Positions 40,768-52,300 of a stretch of DNA of 64,000 nt are shown one piece after another. The position numbers and the translations under genes are program-made. This stretch comes from Cliona cf. orientalis (taxonomy: Eukaryota; Porifera; Demospongiae; Clionaida; Clionaidae), in assembly GCA_963930775.1 (NCBI GenBank), contig OZ005698.1:6144501-6208500 (forward strand), read 5' to 3'. Under the pieces are notes generated by a model. The model had not been told where the DNA came from and made no database searches. It was given only the letters and a program-made list of their open reading frames with translations. Within the stretch, counting starts at the first letter, position 1. Each line of letters opens with the position of its first letter.

Positions 40768-43700
40768 ATGGAAGTGTAAGGCGAATCAACTTTCACAAAA
40801 TTTCCTATCTATTTAATATCCTCCTGCAGTTTAGATGAAAACATTGCTTTACTGTCTAACTTTGAGGTAAGACATGACGAGCTGGGCCCGGCTCAGTTGT
40901 GACAGGCCCGCGGCTGAGCCAGTTCTGTCAAATAAAGTTATTTCAAAGTATGGGCATATGGGTGTCTGGTACTGATTCAATAAAATTTTCACAGAAAAAC
41001 TGTAAATTCGATCTGCACGGTCACGGTACTGAGTACATATAGACTGTTAGTCTCGTGACCCAGCCCCCTAAAACGCACGCGAAAAAGGGATCTGGTAACA
41101 TTGTGTACAATGAGTTGTCCAAAACTCAAGAATGTGGCACGACCAATCAGATCGCTCCATTTGCAATCAAATCGCTATAATATTATATTCGCGTATTATA
41201 AACATATGCGTCTTTTTTCACTTGAGCTCGTGCTCCACTAGCACCGAAGATCTACTGATCTACTCGAGAAGTGTGTGTGGCAAAGACGACAAAACTATCC
41301 GAAGGACTGATGGCAAGCAAAAATAGAACAGTTCTGGACGCAAAAAGCTGACTGTAGTTTCAAATTCAAACAAGAGACCGCTCGAACTCTGAAGATTTAC
41401 TTCGAAAAGGTGAGTGATAGAGGCAACGAAACTATCGTAGAACGATAGCGATCGTAAAACAGGTCGTTTTGGCCAGCAAAAAGTAGACTAGCTTTCGAAT
41501 TTAAAACGCAAAACTGCAAGTATGCAATTATTGCATTCCGCTGCGACAACTCGTTGTACACAATGTTACCAGACCCCTTTTCGTGTGTGTTTAGGGGGCT
41601 GGGTCACGAGACTAGTAGACTGTACCGTAGCCTCGTCCCCAGGCAGGGGGAAAGAAGGCCTGGTATCCACTGCATGTACACGCGCTGTTATTATTCAAAT
41701 TCTGAATAAACTGAGTACATATACCGTATAGCGGGAAATTTTCGAGGGTAGCAATTTTCGCGGATGTGGGATTTTGAACTTTTTCGCGTTTTAATTTTCG
41801 AGGATCAGCCCTGAGACAAAGCCACACCCCCAAATTAGATGCAATAAAAACCACACCCCTCATCTTTCACACCGGCGTGGCGTGGAAATCATAGCAGATA
41901 GTATATAATCTATGGTTAAACACGAGCTATACAACTATGTCTGAACTACGAAGCTATGTTGTGGAGGCGATGATCCGTGGCTACCACGAGTATCAAAGCA
42001 TTTGGGAGGCTGAAGTTGGAGAAAATCTGACGTGTATCCGAGAGCCCGGCAACGTCCGTGACCCCTACGCTGTAGCTGTCACAAAACCCGAATCTTCGAC
42101 AATAGTTAGACACGTCCCAAGAAAAACGTCAGCTAAGCTTATATGTTCGCTCTTTCTTCGAAAAGGAGGCAGTATCTTCGAAAATGGCTTGCTATAAACG
42201 CTACAAATAGTGCATTCTCTGTTCAGCATGCCTTGTGGTTTATATCGACCACTCCCATTCTACTGATATCATATCGTCTGCTGGTGGGACTGCGCATGCT
42301 CGAACTAAGTCAGTGTAGGAACGGATCGTCAAGTCATACCGTATAGCGGGAAATTTTCGAGGTATAAAATTTCGCGGATTCACCCTGATCCGCGAAAACA
42401 GCGAAAATTAATACCCTCGAAAAATTCCCGCTATATGGTAGATGCTGCCTAGTATACTTGCCCTTTGACCTTAATGCATCGTTCTCAATGTATCTAGAAA
42501 TGGCAGGCTTAGACAGTTTGAATTTCGAGCGAGATTTCGAGGTAGCCCGAGCGACGTCCATCGATCAATGAAGGCCTTTGAACAGCATGGGCACGCGTTT
42601 AATGCGATCACTAGTACAAAAGGTCTGGAGGTCATCCCATATTCTTTAGACACATGGACCGTTTCACTTGTCAGCACGTGGTAGGAATTGGTGTATGGAC
42701 ACTTTTACAGTAAATTATACGGAAAATGTAGCACATGTGCATGCAGTGGATACCAGGCCTTTTTTCCCCCTCCTCCCTCAGAAGGCCTGGGGAAGAGGCT
42801 AACTGTACCGTAGACTCGACCTTTACGTGGCCAACAGGCCTGGGCACGAGAACAAAATTTTGCCACAGAACAACTCTTGTGTATGTGTGTTCATCAGACC
42901 CTCTTTGGTTGAGATTGAAGGGTAGTCTCAATAATATAATGCCAGACTGTGGCTTCATCTGAAGCATTGTTTAGGTCTTTTAGGATAAATATGAAGGAGG
43001 GTCTGGGAGAGCCTATTACCATTCTAAATCCTGATTATGCAAGACGTCACATGTTGGCTTTGAAATTTACCTCCATCATTCTCTGTGGTGTTGAGAACAT
43101 GTCTTATGCTACCCAACACTTCTTTATAATAATATTATTATGATGCTGACCGCCCTGACTTGACTTCAACAATAATTGAACAGTATTAATTTTAGCAAAT
43201 CTGTACATGCATCTAGCCTTTGTAATATATACCGTATTTTCTTGTTATTAGGCGCATCTCGCTTATAAGCGCATACTATTTTCCTGACTGAAGTACTCGT
43301 TATTAGGCGCATTTTGTGTATAAGCGCATATGTGATCCTTGACCTCAATAATCTATTAATCTGCATGCTTTCTTGCTAGCCCAAGGTTCCAGCCATTTCA
43401 AATTACTCGAAATCACGATGGCTACTATCGATTCTGAGGTTCTTCGACCTATGAGCGCCATTTCGAGCTGGGCGGAATGCAGTAACACGAATGATTGTGC
43501 GATCGATCGATTGTCCATGCCCCTAAATGATACCACGAGCGCGCATGCGTTCTTGGATGCAGCTATTCTTTGTTAGGCGCATCTCGCTATTAGGCGCACA
43601 TCGCTATTAAGCGCAGGTTTTCTTCCTGTGGAGATATAAGCGAGTTCCTGCATAGGTACATGTATAATTTTGTCTTGCGTATAAGCCCCCGCCCCCCCCT

Positions 43701-46700
43701 CTGACAGTAAAATGTAGAATCTGATATTAAAGTCCATAAGCCAATAAAAATAGTAGCTACAGCTAGTAAACTAGTCATTTGTGTCATTACTTTGTTGTTT
43801 TTCTCGAGTTTTGCCCATCAAACAGCCAGAGAAAGTATAGAGATTATGTGCCCACGTGGCATTCGTCGGGCAGTAATGGTCGCCAGTAAGGATCCTGCAT
43901 ATTAGCCCCCTCCCCACTTTTGCCCAATGCTAGCATGCGCAAAGGGAGGGCATAATCGCGGGATTCTACGGTATTTAACACACAATAAAAACTAGCAGCG
44001 TGATAAAATTTTCACTTATGAAAGCAGGTGGCGAAAAATTCTATGTATATTATTACACTGTATATATAAATGTAGGTATACGATCTCCTTTCAAAGTTCC
44101 AGAAGCAATCAAAAGGGAAGAAGCCAAACGGACAGAGTCAGAATTTAGCTACAATTACCTATGAGGTAGGTATGCACTGTGTAGCATGTGTTTCCATTGT
44201 TATTACCGTAGAATCCCACAATTACGCCCCCCTCGCACATAAGCCCCCCTGCATTTTTTACTTAAGCTCCTGCATAGGTAGTTTTGTCTCGCGTATAAGC
44301 CCCCCTAATGTAGATATTAGAGTCCATAATAAAAACAGTAGCCACAGCTAGCAAACTAGCTATTTGTGTCATATTTTGCCTTACATTGTTGAGTTTTGCC
44401 CATCAAACAGCCGGAGAAAGTACAGAGATCACACGCCCACATGGCATTCGACGGTCGATAATGGTCGTCACGCAGAAATATAAGGATCCCGTGAATAAGC
44501 TCCCTCCCCACTTTCGCCTAATGCTAGCAAGCATGCACAAAGAGAGGGGCGTAATCGCGGAATTCTACGGTATTACATGTAATTATTTGTGTTCTCAAAA
44601 ATTGGGAGGTGGATTATACCTTACCAGAATTTAATTTGCCATCAATTAATAATAAGAGGTACATGTAATCTCTCTTGTGTTGTGTTTCTCTATAGACATT
44701 AATTGTTGTATACGGCCTTTTTGTTTCTTTTATACAGGCAACTGAATATCTGGCCAAGACTGCTTGTATTAATCAGGTTAGTATCCTAATCTACTCTTGG
44801 CTTATAGCAGAGGAGGTTTGATATGGTCAAAAGGTCACAATTAGGTAATCACGTGTTCCCATACCTGTATGTTTGTATGGGAGTACTGATTTCACCACTG
44901 TCCCCCAGTTATCTTTGCTACGCTACGACGAAAGTATCTCTATCATGTTTTTCATCGTGTCTAATACTAGTTTGAGCCCTGTACCCTTCGTGAACGACTT
45001 TCTAGGCTACGATCTGGCTGACCTTTGCGACCTTGGACACCAAGGCAAGCTACTGTAATGAGAATGATGGCATAGAATAGCTGCAAATTACTTCTAAAAG
45101 GTCTGTCATCGCCTTGGAGAAAGCAGTGCCTGTCACCACGTTAAATCAAGAATGTCTAAATTCGTGGTAAAAGTATAAGAATGCTCGTTAACGGGGTTAT
45201 TGCTGACCTTTTGACCCTATAAAACCTCCTCTTTACACACAGTATCCAGAGCATAAGGTTACAAAGCATCACATGCTTGCCGAGTCATCATATTTGTCCC
45301 CATAACATGTTAGCTGTACTGCAAGGTGGCCCATTTCTCTGTATTAACCTTATCATGTTAATTTTTACAGAGTGCAGAAGTTGTGAGGGAGTTTCTTGGG
45401 GCAATGAGTAAATTCAAACTGACCAAGTGAGTGTACGACGTGTACAAAATTCTGTTGCATGTACATGTACATGTATATGTAGTAGTACTTCCTCCTTTAC
45501 TTTGTACTAATTATTAAATTTTCTAGAGCTGAAAAGCTGCAGTTGCTCAATCTGAGACCAGTATCGCCTGTTGAGATCCAACTGGTGAGGCCAATGACAT
45601 CTACATGTAATCCCCCACTCTCCCCCTAGTCTTGTGCCCAGACTCTTTATCACACGCGGAAGACGAATTGTGTATGCAGTTTTGATTCTGTGCAGCAGGA
45701 TCCAATCAGATTGCAGAACGGTGCCGTAGGAGGCATAGAAACGGTGACGTTTCCGTCCCATCCTGTTCCATTTAAACGGAAACACTTGCCCATTTCGTTC
45801 AACAAAAAAGGGAACTGAAAGGGAGGTGGAGCAGGCGACAAATGGTGCGACCAACTACGCAAACCGTAGCTAGCTCGAACTACTCACCAGAGGAGTCCAA
45901 GAAAGCCGAAAAGAGTACTACTTCAGTCGATCTGCTAGTTGTAGGTGTGATTTGAATCGATCAGCGATCCGAGGTCGATTGCAAAAATCACTCGCAGTTG
46001 AGCTGCGATCACAAAACACGCTCAAATCAGAAGAGCGGCAGCAGCACAGTGTCCTAGGTCCACGAGCGAACGAGCTAGCTCTGATTCCTGATACGTTGGT
46101 AAGACATGCCCAACGTGTTAATTGATCACTTGCGCGTGTGAAACGGGAACTGAACAGCACGGGACGTATTCCGTTTAGACAGAACGGAAACATCACCATT
46201 TTTATGCCTCCTACTGTACGTGACAGCAATTTAAAGGAGCCTCCAGTAGGAATAAGCTCGTTTAGCAAGTGATTGGTACCCATTGTTCGTTGGTTAAAAT
46301 TAAAAAGCTTGGGTGATTAGAGAAGCTCTGCTCTGCTGTGCATACACAAATCTTAATAGAAACACAAAAATTAATAATTAATAATAATATATAATAATGA
46401 GCATCACAAGATATCACCGATGTTTAATGGTAACCAAAATTGACATATTATAATATTCACCGGATTCTTGTTCCATGTGTGAAAAAGAGTCTAGGCTTGA
46501 GACTATCCTTCCTCCCACCGTAATTCCCTCCTCAATGGACTGTACAGGTGTATGCATGCATGACATTGTGCTTTCTACTCATGTGCACAATGTAATTAAC
46601 GGGTGAACGGGTGAGTGTTGTCAAGAAGTGTTGTCTTTGGTCACTGTAGTAACAAAGAGAGCCAAGAGTGAGCCCTTACACACTATTCTTTTGAGAGAGC

Positions 46701-47431
46701 AACCCCCCCCCCCTTAATGAAAATCCTAAAATTAATAAAACTCTGTGTGTAAGCATTTGAGAATTATGCTAGCATTATAGGCATCAAAATCTTGAGAATT
46801 TAGGGCACACAGTTGCAAGTAGCTGTTAATCTTGTAGACCTTTGTTACAATGCCTGGACTATAACAATATTATGGACAGGTAAAGAATTGATCAATCAGC
46901 TGGTAGCTACCCCCTTCGAATCTGAGCACATAATAATATTAGCCTCGTCCCCAGGTCCTTTGAGGGGAGGAGGAGAAAGGGCCTGGGGACGAGGCTAATA
47001 ATAATAATATTATATAAAACTGAAATGGCTATACTCGACCCAAGTCTCCTCATGTCTCATATCGGCATTATAATAATATTATAGGCGGTTCAACTTGAGC
47101 ATAATGGGCAATGTATTGGGAATTATTGGTACACTTCTTAGGAATTTTTTGAGTGAGAATAGCATTATAGGCCAAATATTAGCATAATATTATTTACCTA
47201 CCCCTACACAAGAAGCTAATTCTTATGTACATGTATGCATGTATGTCCATGTACATATAATTATACACTCTGCAATGACACTGTATATACATGTACTTGC
47301 AGATGATAGAAGAGGTTGAGGAAAGGTTTACTGAAGATGAAATTACTGATATACTAGAGACAATCAACACAATATTACCGCAAGTCACCCCAAAAGAACA
47401 ATCAAAAAAGATCAAAAGAACTAGGTGTTAA
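40768..47431 (+). CDS. CRCP: RNA polymerase III subunit RPC9 (CRCP)
   Basis: Seven exons: 40768-40775, 40830-40866, 44076-44165, 44738-44776, 45371-45426, 45527-45584 and 47303-47431, 417 nt in all, 138 residues. The translation begins M-E-V-L-D-E-N, continues ALLSNFEVYDLL, NLATITYE, ATEYLAKTACINQ, VVREFLGAMSKFKLTKAEKL, then VSPVEIQLMIEEVEERFTED and ends KKIKRTRC. This is the full-length RPC9/CRCP pattern as I recall it (human about 148 residues). RPC9 pairs with RPC8 in the Pol III stalk and helps initiation of tRNA and 5S transcription in the nucleus. The first exon holds only 8 coding bases (ATGGAAGT) before GTAAGG; it is the least certain part, supported by frame and by the conserved MEV start. 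All other borders are GT-AG. Intron 2 (3.2 kb) is packed with transposable elements. Confidence 0.9.
41050..41612. mobile_element. 563-bp MITE with 60-bp terminal inverted repeats
   Basis: The ends GTCTCGTGACCCAGCCCCCT and AGGGGGCTGGGTCACGAGAC are perfectly inverted, and similarity continues inward to TTGTACACAATGTTACCAGA and its complement. TA flanks both sides (41048-41049 and 41613-41614), as for TA-targeting elements. It lies in RPC9 intron 2. No transposase is present. Confidence 0.88.
41937..42197 (+). CDS. HIRAN-like domain ORF, truncated
   Basis: An 86-residue ATG-initiated ORF without introns. The pattern is GYHEYQSIWEAEVGE, then REPGNVRDPYAVAV and VRHVPRKTSAKL..LFLRKGGSI. From memory it matches the HIRAN-like proteins that occur in many copies in sponge and cnidarian genomes. 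Normally the chain continues after GGSI with more conserved strand residues. Here it ends a few codons later, where repeat X begins (about 42194), so the ORF looks truncated by that insertion. HIRAN domains bind DNA ends in HLTF; a role for this fragment is not established. It lies inside RPC9 intron 2, in the same orientation. Confidence 0.6.
   Translation: MSELRSYVVEAMIRGYHEYQSIWEAEVGENLTCIREPGNVRDPYAVAVTKPESSTIVRHVPRKTSAKLICSLFLRKGGSIFENGLL
42194..42336 (+). mobile_element. Partial repeat X copy
   Basis: It contains ACGCTACAAATAGTGCATTC, GTTCAGCATGCC and ACTGCGCATGCTCGAAC in the order of repeat X, ending where the 42337 MITE begins. The terminal ACTAGAGCTC part is missing. Confidence 0.6.
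42337..42441. mobile_element. Short palindromic MITE of the TATAGCGGGAAA family
   Basis: 105 bp with the ends TACCGTATAGCGGGAAAT and TTCCCGCTATATGGTA, and an inner CGCGGATT...GATCCGCG inversion. Confidence 0.75.
43230..43644. mobile_element. MITE-like element with TTATTAGGCGCATCTCGC repeats
   Basis: Starts TACCGTATTTTCTTGTTATT. The motif TTAGGCGCATCTCGC and its AAGCGCA partner recur at both ends (about 43249-43320 and 43574-43615). The right end is fused to the next element, so the border is approximate. In RPC9 intron 2. Confidence 0.5.
43645..43973. mobile_element. 5'-truncated copy of the TACCGTAGAATCCC MITE
   Basis: Collinear with 44204-44572 from TTCCTGCATAGGTA through CCCATCAAACAGCC to the end GGGATTCTACGGTA, but lacking the left terminus. 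In RPC9 intron 2. Confidence 0.7.
44204..44572. mobile_element. 369-bp MITE with TACCGTAGAATCCC ends
   Basis: The left end TACCGTAGAATCCCACAATT is inverted to the right end CGCGGAATTCTACGGTA, and CGCCCCCC/GAGGGGCG lie inside. It is in RPC9 intron 3, only about 40 bp after the splice donor. The sister copy is at 43645-43973. Confidence 0.75.
45726..46214. mobile_element. Foldback-type element in RPC9 intron 6
   Basis: GTAGGAGGCATAGAAACGGT near the left border is inverted to CCATTTTTATGCCTCCTAC at the right. Inner arms share GTTTCCGT and TTTAAACGG-like blocks. No ORF with recognisable homology is present. Confidence 0.6.
46940..46997. mobile_element. 58-bp hairpin, TAGCCTCGTCCCCAGG family
   Basis: TAGCCTCGTCCCCAGG and CCTGGGGACGAGGCTA are perfect inverted ends with about 26 nt between. 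Related single ends occur near 14034, 41629 and 42780, so this is a dispersed repeat. Confidence 0.75.
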
Positions 47432-47719
47432 TATTTTCACTGTGTCAAAATTAATATGTGGCAGTCCCATGTAGAAAACGAACGTTATTCTTATCACATT
47501 TTGACGACTATTTCTACTTTACATGATTGTAACTCTGCTGTGGAATCTCCCAGAAAGCTCAAACTTAGGGTTTAATTGGTAACTTCAATCTATCTGCTAG
47601 GGGTGTGCCAACTTCTGGCTTCAACTGTCAAAACATATTATAATATAATAGGAAAGCAAATTGAATTAAGCTAATTAAAAACAGAATAATGTTCATTTTC
47701 TACATGCGACTGCCACATA

Positions 47720-47793
47720 TACCTTAGATGATTTCCAACAAGCTCTAACTGCACCACAGGTGCAGTTAGAACGGGTGGAAATCATCTACGGTA
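47720..47793. mobile_element. 74-bp near-perfect hairpin
   Basis: TACCTTAGATGATTTCC...TCTAACTGCACC is inverted to GGTGCAGTTAGA...GGAAATCATCTACGGTA, with a 3-nt loop. The TACCGTA-type end is shared with other MITEs here. It lies 290 bp after the RPC9 stop; if transcribed it would form one long stem. Confidence 0.8.
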
Positions 47794-49356
47794 CTTGGTA
47801 TTGTTACTATGGTATACCAGTGCTCCACCATACTGGCACTGTACACTGATTAAATTATTGTGGGCTAAGCTAGCTCTGTTTTGTTAGTTTTTGAACATGA
47901 CTTGACTATGGATGTTCTACTGGAGCATGGTCTTAGTGACATTAGATGTTGTTACCATAGTAACATATTACATCCCCAGTATAAATTTAATTTTTTGTGG
48001 TTATTAGGTAATTATGTTGAAATGATGATGTAACCTATGCCGTCATAGCGCTAAAATTCAGAGCCTTTACAGAACACTTCTGAGACCTGAAAATGCACAG
48101 AATCATTGATTATCTTACATACACATCCAGTGAATACATTAAAAGTTGAGTGCTACTTTCTCCGACAAGTAATGCTGGCCAAACTTCGCGTGTTCTCTTG
48201 GCTGACAAATAAAGCTAGCCTTGCGCTATTTATAGCACGCATCATGCCACGACCTATCTGAAGTTCGGAAGTTGTACTGTGCTGTCGAGTTCATCTCCCG
48301 TGATTGAAGCATCGAAACTCAAAATCGCGAGTCCCATGTCTCTGTGATTGAGGTGCCGATATCGATGTGTATATTGACGACCTTTTACCACATGCACCAT
48401 TACAACTATGTAGCTACTGGGGATAATAATTATTATGGTCAAATTTCATACCAAATATTAATTATTTATTGCATTGCATTATCAATTTTAATGCATATGT
48501 GCTGTAGCTCCTAGCTTGTGTATATTAATTTTTAAAACATTGGGTATCATAGGAGGATGGTCATAATAATAATCAACTTTTGGCTACATAAATATAATAC
48601 CGGTATATTATAGTTATTTTTATGGATTTCCCTAAGGGATATTGATTGCATGCAATGGTGATATCTAACATTATATAACGCATGGGGGATTGATTGGACC
48701 AGAGCCCTAGCTAGGCCTGTTACGTAATTAGCACTCCAGGGCAATTTTAGGCCTTTGAAAATTTAATGTTAATGAAATATACGCGGCTAATTAACATTCC
48801 AAAGGTCTAAAAATTGCTCCAGAGTATGTGCACTAGTCAACATGCAGGGGCTCCCCAATTTATTATTATGACACAAATTCAGTCATGTATTGGTACTGAT
48901 AATAATTTGGCCTCATTTAATTCCCGTCTGACAGTTAATTTTTAAGATTGGGGAATTGGAATATATATTATTGGTTGTCACTTATCAACCAGCCAGTAGC
49001 TATATGCTGTATCCACCCATGGCAGCATGGGCTGGCCCTTAAAATTAAATAAAAATTAATTTAATGGGCATCAGTCGTTAAGTCACTCAGCCACCACAAT
49101 AATAACACTCCACACCAGATAATCTTATGATATTGTCACGATTCTTCCACATGTCATAATTTACTGTCACTGTATACATACATCATTATTCCCGATTTCT
49201 TAATTTTAATTAATACAAATGCAATAAGCATAATTATTACATCAGCATTTAAAATAATAAATTAAATTTTTTATACTACAACTATTAATAAGCAGTAGCT
49301 ATTATTATTATCCTACCATATATAGTTAGCAGTTAGCTATGCATGCACAGTAACAG
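47794..49356. other. Intergenic between RPC9 and PARP-B, no gene seen
   Basis: Convergent 3' flanks. A hairpin with about 35-bp arms at 48733-48825 (CTCCAGGGCAATTTTAGG and CTAAAAATTGCTCCAGAG) is the only clear structure. ORFs here lack splice or family support. Confidence 0.5.
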
Positions 49357-52300
49357 TTATTGTGTAAAACCACCAAATTTCACCTGCAAGCGTGCAAGAA
49401 GTGCTTGAGATCGTGCTTGTGATGGCGAAACTCTAAAGCTGGGCTTTGGAGTGGTTGAGTAGCTGATGAGGTATGCAGGGTATGCTTTATCATTTGAATA
49501 TGTCATGTACACTCTGCAATTGGATGTCATACCGGTGACACTGTCATATCGTAGCTGTTTTAATTGTACACTGCCTGTTTTTTTATTTTTTGGTTTTTCT
49601 GGTGGCATTCGGAGGGATGGATCAGAAACACATTCAAAACTATCTCCAGTGATAACTTTGGCGAGAAGCAGCTCCTTAGTGCCGCCTAGAAATGTGAAAG
49701 CATACTTATCAGAATAGCTAGCCTTCTCTGCAAAATAGTTGGCAAGTCCCCATAATCCTTTTGATGAAAAGCGCATGTCAAAGCCTTCTTCAGAATTATA
49801 GATATTGTCTGAACTAGACTTACTTGAACCATGCCATAATTCTTTTTCATTCACTGCACCATCATTTTTCTCCCGGATCCTCTCCTTGTGTTGACAGTAC
49901 TTCTTCCACAGCCATTGGTTTTGAATACGTTGAACACTTACAATATTGGCATCGGGCATGGTTTCTTTGAACATAGATACGACTCTGATTCGCTCTCGAC
50001 TGTACTCGTCTAGCTTGAAGAGTTGAGTAGTGCTGGTCTGTACTTCCCATTCAGTAGGGTACTGAATATCTGCTTGAGCAGCTGGTGATGAAGAAGATAG
50101 TGATTGGAATTCAATTATCTCCCCTTGAACCTCTGTGACAGCTTTATCAACAAGGTGCTCAGCTCCTTCAATTCTGATCACCTGTGAAAATCTTCGATTA
50201 CTTGCACTTGACAGCTTGGGCTTATCATCTTCTCTGATGAATGAACTAACACTATGCCTTCTTGCAATGGAGAAAAGCTTTTGCTTCAGAGCAGGGGTTG
50301 ACGCTGGTGGAAGTGGCACATTCTTGAATGCAGATAGAGACTCCAGCTTATCCTTGACCTTTTGCTTTGCTGTTTCAAGGTTTTCCTGTGGTCCTCTGAG
50401 ATTGACGACACATCGAGACGATTCCATGGCTTTTTGCTCCACTTCTTGACTTTCTTTGATGGAAATTTCTTCTCGCTTAATGTCTCTCCGGTTCTTTGTA
50501 GAGATGTTCACTTGTTTCATGTCTTCAAAATCAAATGTGTAGATTTGGCTCTGTATTTGTAGGTATGTTCGTGCTCCGCTCACTTTTCGATGCATATCTT
50601 CAATTTTGGCTGAATTTGCTTGAGAATATGCAGCAAAATTCTTCTTATCATCTCTGTAGTACCACTGCACTTTACCTGAACTTGTTTTAGCACTACTTAC
50701 TGAGGAAACATCCTTACATATCACCTTTCTGGTATAGCCTGAGCTGACATTCTTTTGTATCATAGTCGCTAGATCCACTAGGTAGGTTTTCTCACCTATC
50801 CGTATGTAACATCGCTTATCTGGGTTCTCCAGCTTGGCTGCCGTAAGTGCATCAGATATAGTTTGAGAATATTGGGTGAATTGCTTTTTGTCATCTTCCC
50901 AATACCACTCATACTTAGGAGGGGATGGAGTGCTAATACCAGCTGCAGATGAAGAAGAAAGTTCACTTTGATGCACTGAAGCTTCAAAAGAATGCTCATC
51001 AAAGCAGCCTAAGAAAGTGCTACTCAAATCCTGTGTGATCACAATACGAATTGTATGTAGTGTTGCATCCTTTTTCTGACAATAATACTTATCGACACAA
51101 TAAAGTAGAGTATTGGCAGCTACACTACCAGAAATATTATGGACACTATCCACCCCCAGTGCTGGAAATGACAGGCTACCAAAATGATTGTTTGTAGCAC
51201 AGTCAAGGGTATTTATACATACTGCAACAAAATCAACAGATGCTTCTTTCTCTGCCAGCCCATGCCTCTTTGGAAGAGTGACATGCAGGGCTTTTCTCGA
51301 TGGAAAGGAACCACTGTCAATGCAAGCTATCTCTCCCACTGCAAGTGATTTCATTTCTGAACACTTGAAGTACTCAAATCTCATTTCCACGTTAGTCATT
51401 GTTGTATCACATGACTCAGCAGGCACTACAATAGCATCAACTCGTTCTTTGGATAGCTGACCAATGGCAATCTGAAGGGTGATGATGTGACCAGCCTTTG
51501 ATTTCAAGTGCACCTGTCTCAGCAGATCTCCACCAACTGGAGGAGAGTACATGCAATACACATGCAGTTCCTTGAGTAATTGAGAACAAAAGCTCTTAAA
51601 CGAATCTGTGGACGTGATTGAGACATTATGCCCACCAACCACCAATTGAGCATGTGCAACTGTAGCCTCCAATCTCGTGACGATGGACTCAATTGTTAAT
51701 TCTACAGCTCTGACATTCACTCCGCTACCAGTTAGCCTTAGGATACACTCATTAGGTTGGGACTGGTCAGGCTGCACATTTACAGAGAGTACATCCCCTT
51801 TTCGTTCAATCATGGACAGATGCTTTGTTCGTGAAGTTAACAGTGCTCCAATGACTTCATCTTTAAACTTTATCTCCTTGGTGACATGTTTTGGAGCAGC
51901 TGGTATTTTGCTTGCAATAAAACTCATTGCATCAGCTTGGAGAGAGTTAAGTATTGACTTCTTGTTGGGTGCAGTAATAAGTTGAGCACACTTCTTTGAA
52001 ACATCAAGCTCTACAATGATCAAAATGTTGTGTGATTGTTTTAGCTTGGCTTCACATTCCTTCAAGTTATTCGACAGAACAACAAATTCTTCACTAGTCA
52101 TTATCAAATCTCGTTTTGCTAGTTTTTCCTTTGAACCATTTTCTTGCTGAATCAAATCATTCTTTGCTTTAGTCACAGCTGCTGAATCAGTGCCCATGAC
52201 AGTGAATACTATCACTTGACTTTGACTAGTGCCAGATTGTCGTTTTTGTTCATATTCGATCAGTACACTGCTATTTTTTTTGCTCTGTTCTTCAATAAAC

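Larger units (their letters stand above)
41722..42441. mobile_element. Possible composite element of the TATAGCGGGAAA family around a HIRAN-like ORF
   Basis: TACCGTATAGCGGGAAATTT at 41722 and AATTCCCGCTATATGGTA ending at 42441 are inverted ends of one family and bracket the HIRAN-like ORF. However, 42337-42441 is on its own a short palindromic MITE with both ends, so the bracket could be two separate insertions. Confidence 0.5.

Noticed and set aside
42528-42545. Alternative upstream RPC9 exon ending TTTCGAG before GTAGCC
   Set aside because: Its frame does not give the conserved LLSNFE sequence, whereas 40830-40866 does.
43373-43576. 67-codon ORF in RPC9 intron 2
   Set aside because: It falls inside the TTAGGCGCATC repeat element and has no domain or splice support.
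48254-48442. Minus-strand ORF near PARP-B
   Set aside because: Low-complexity Ile run at the start, no splice context and no family match.
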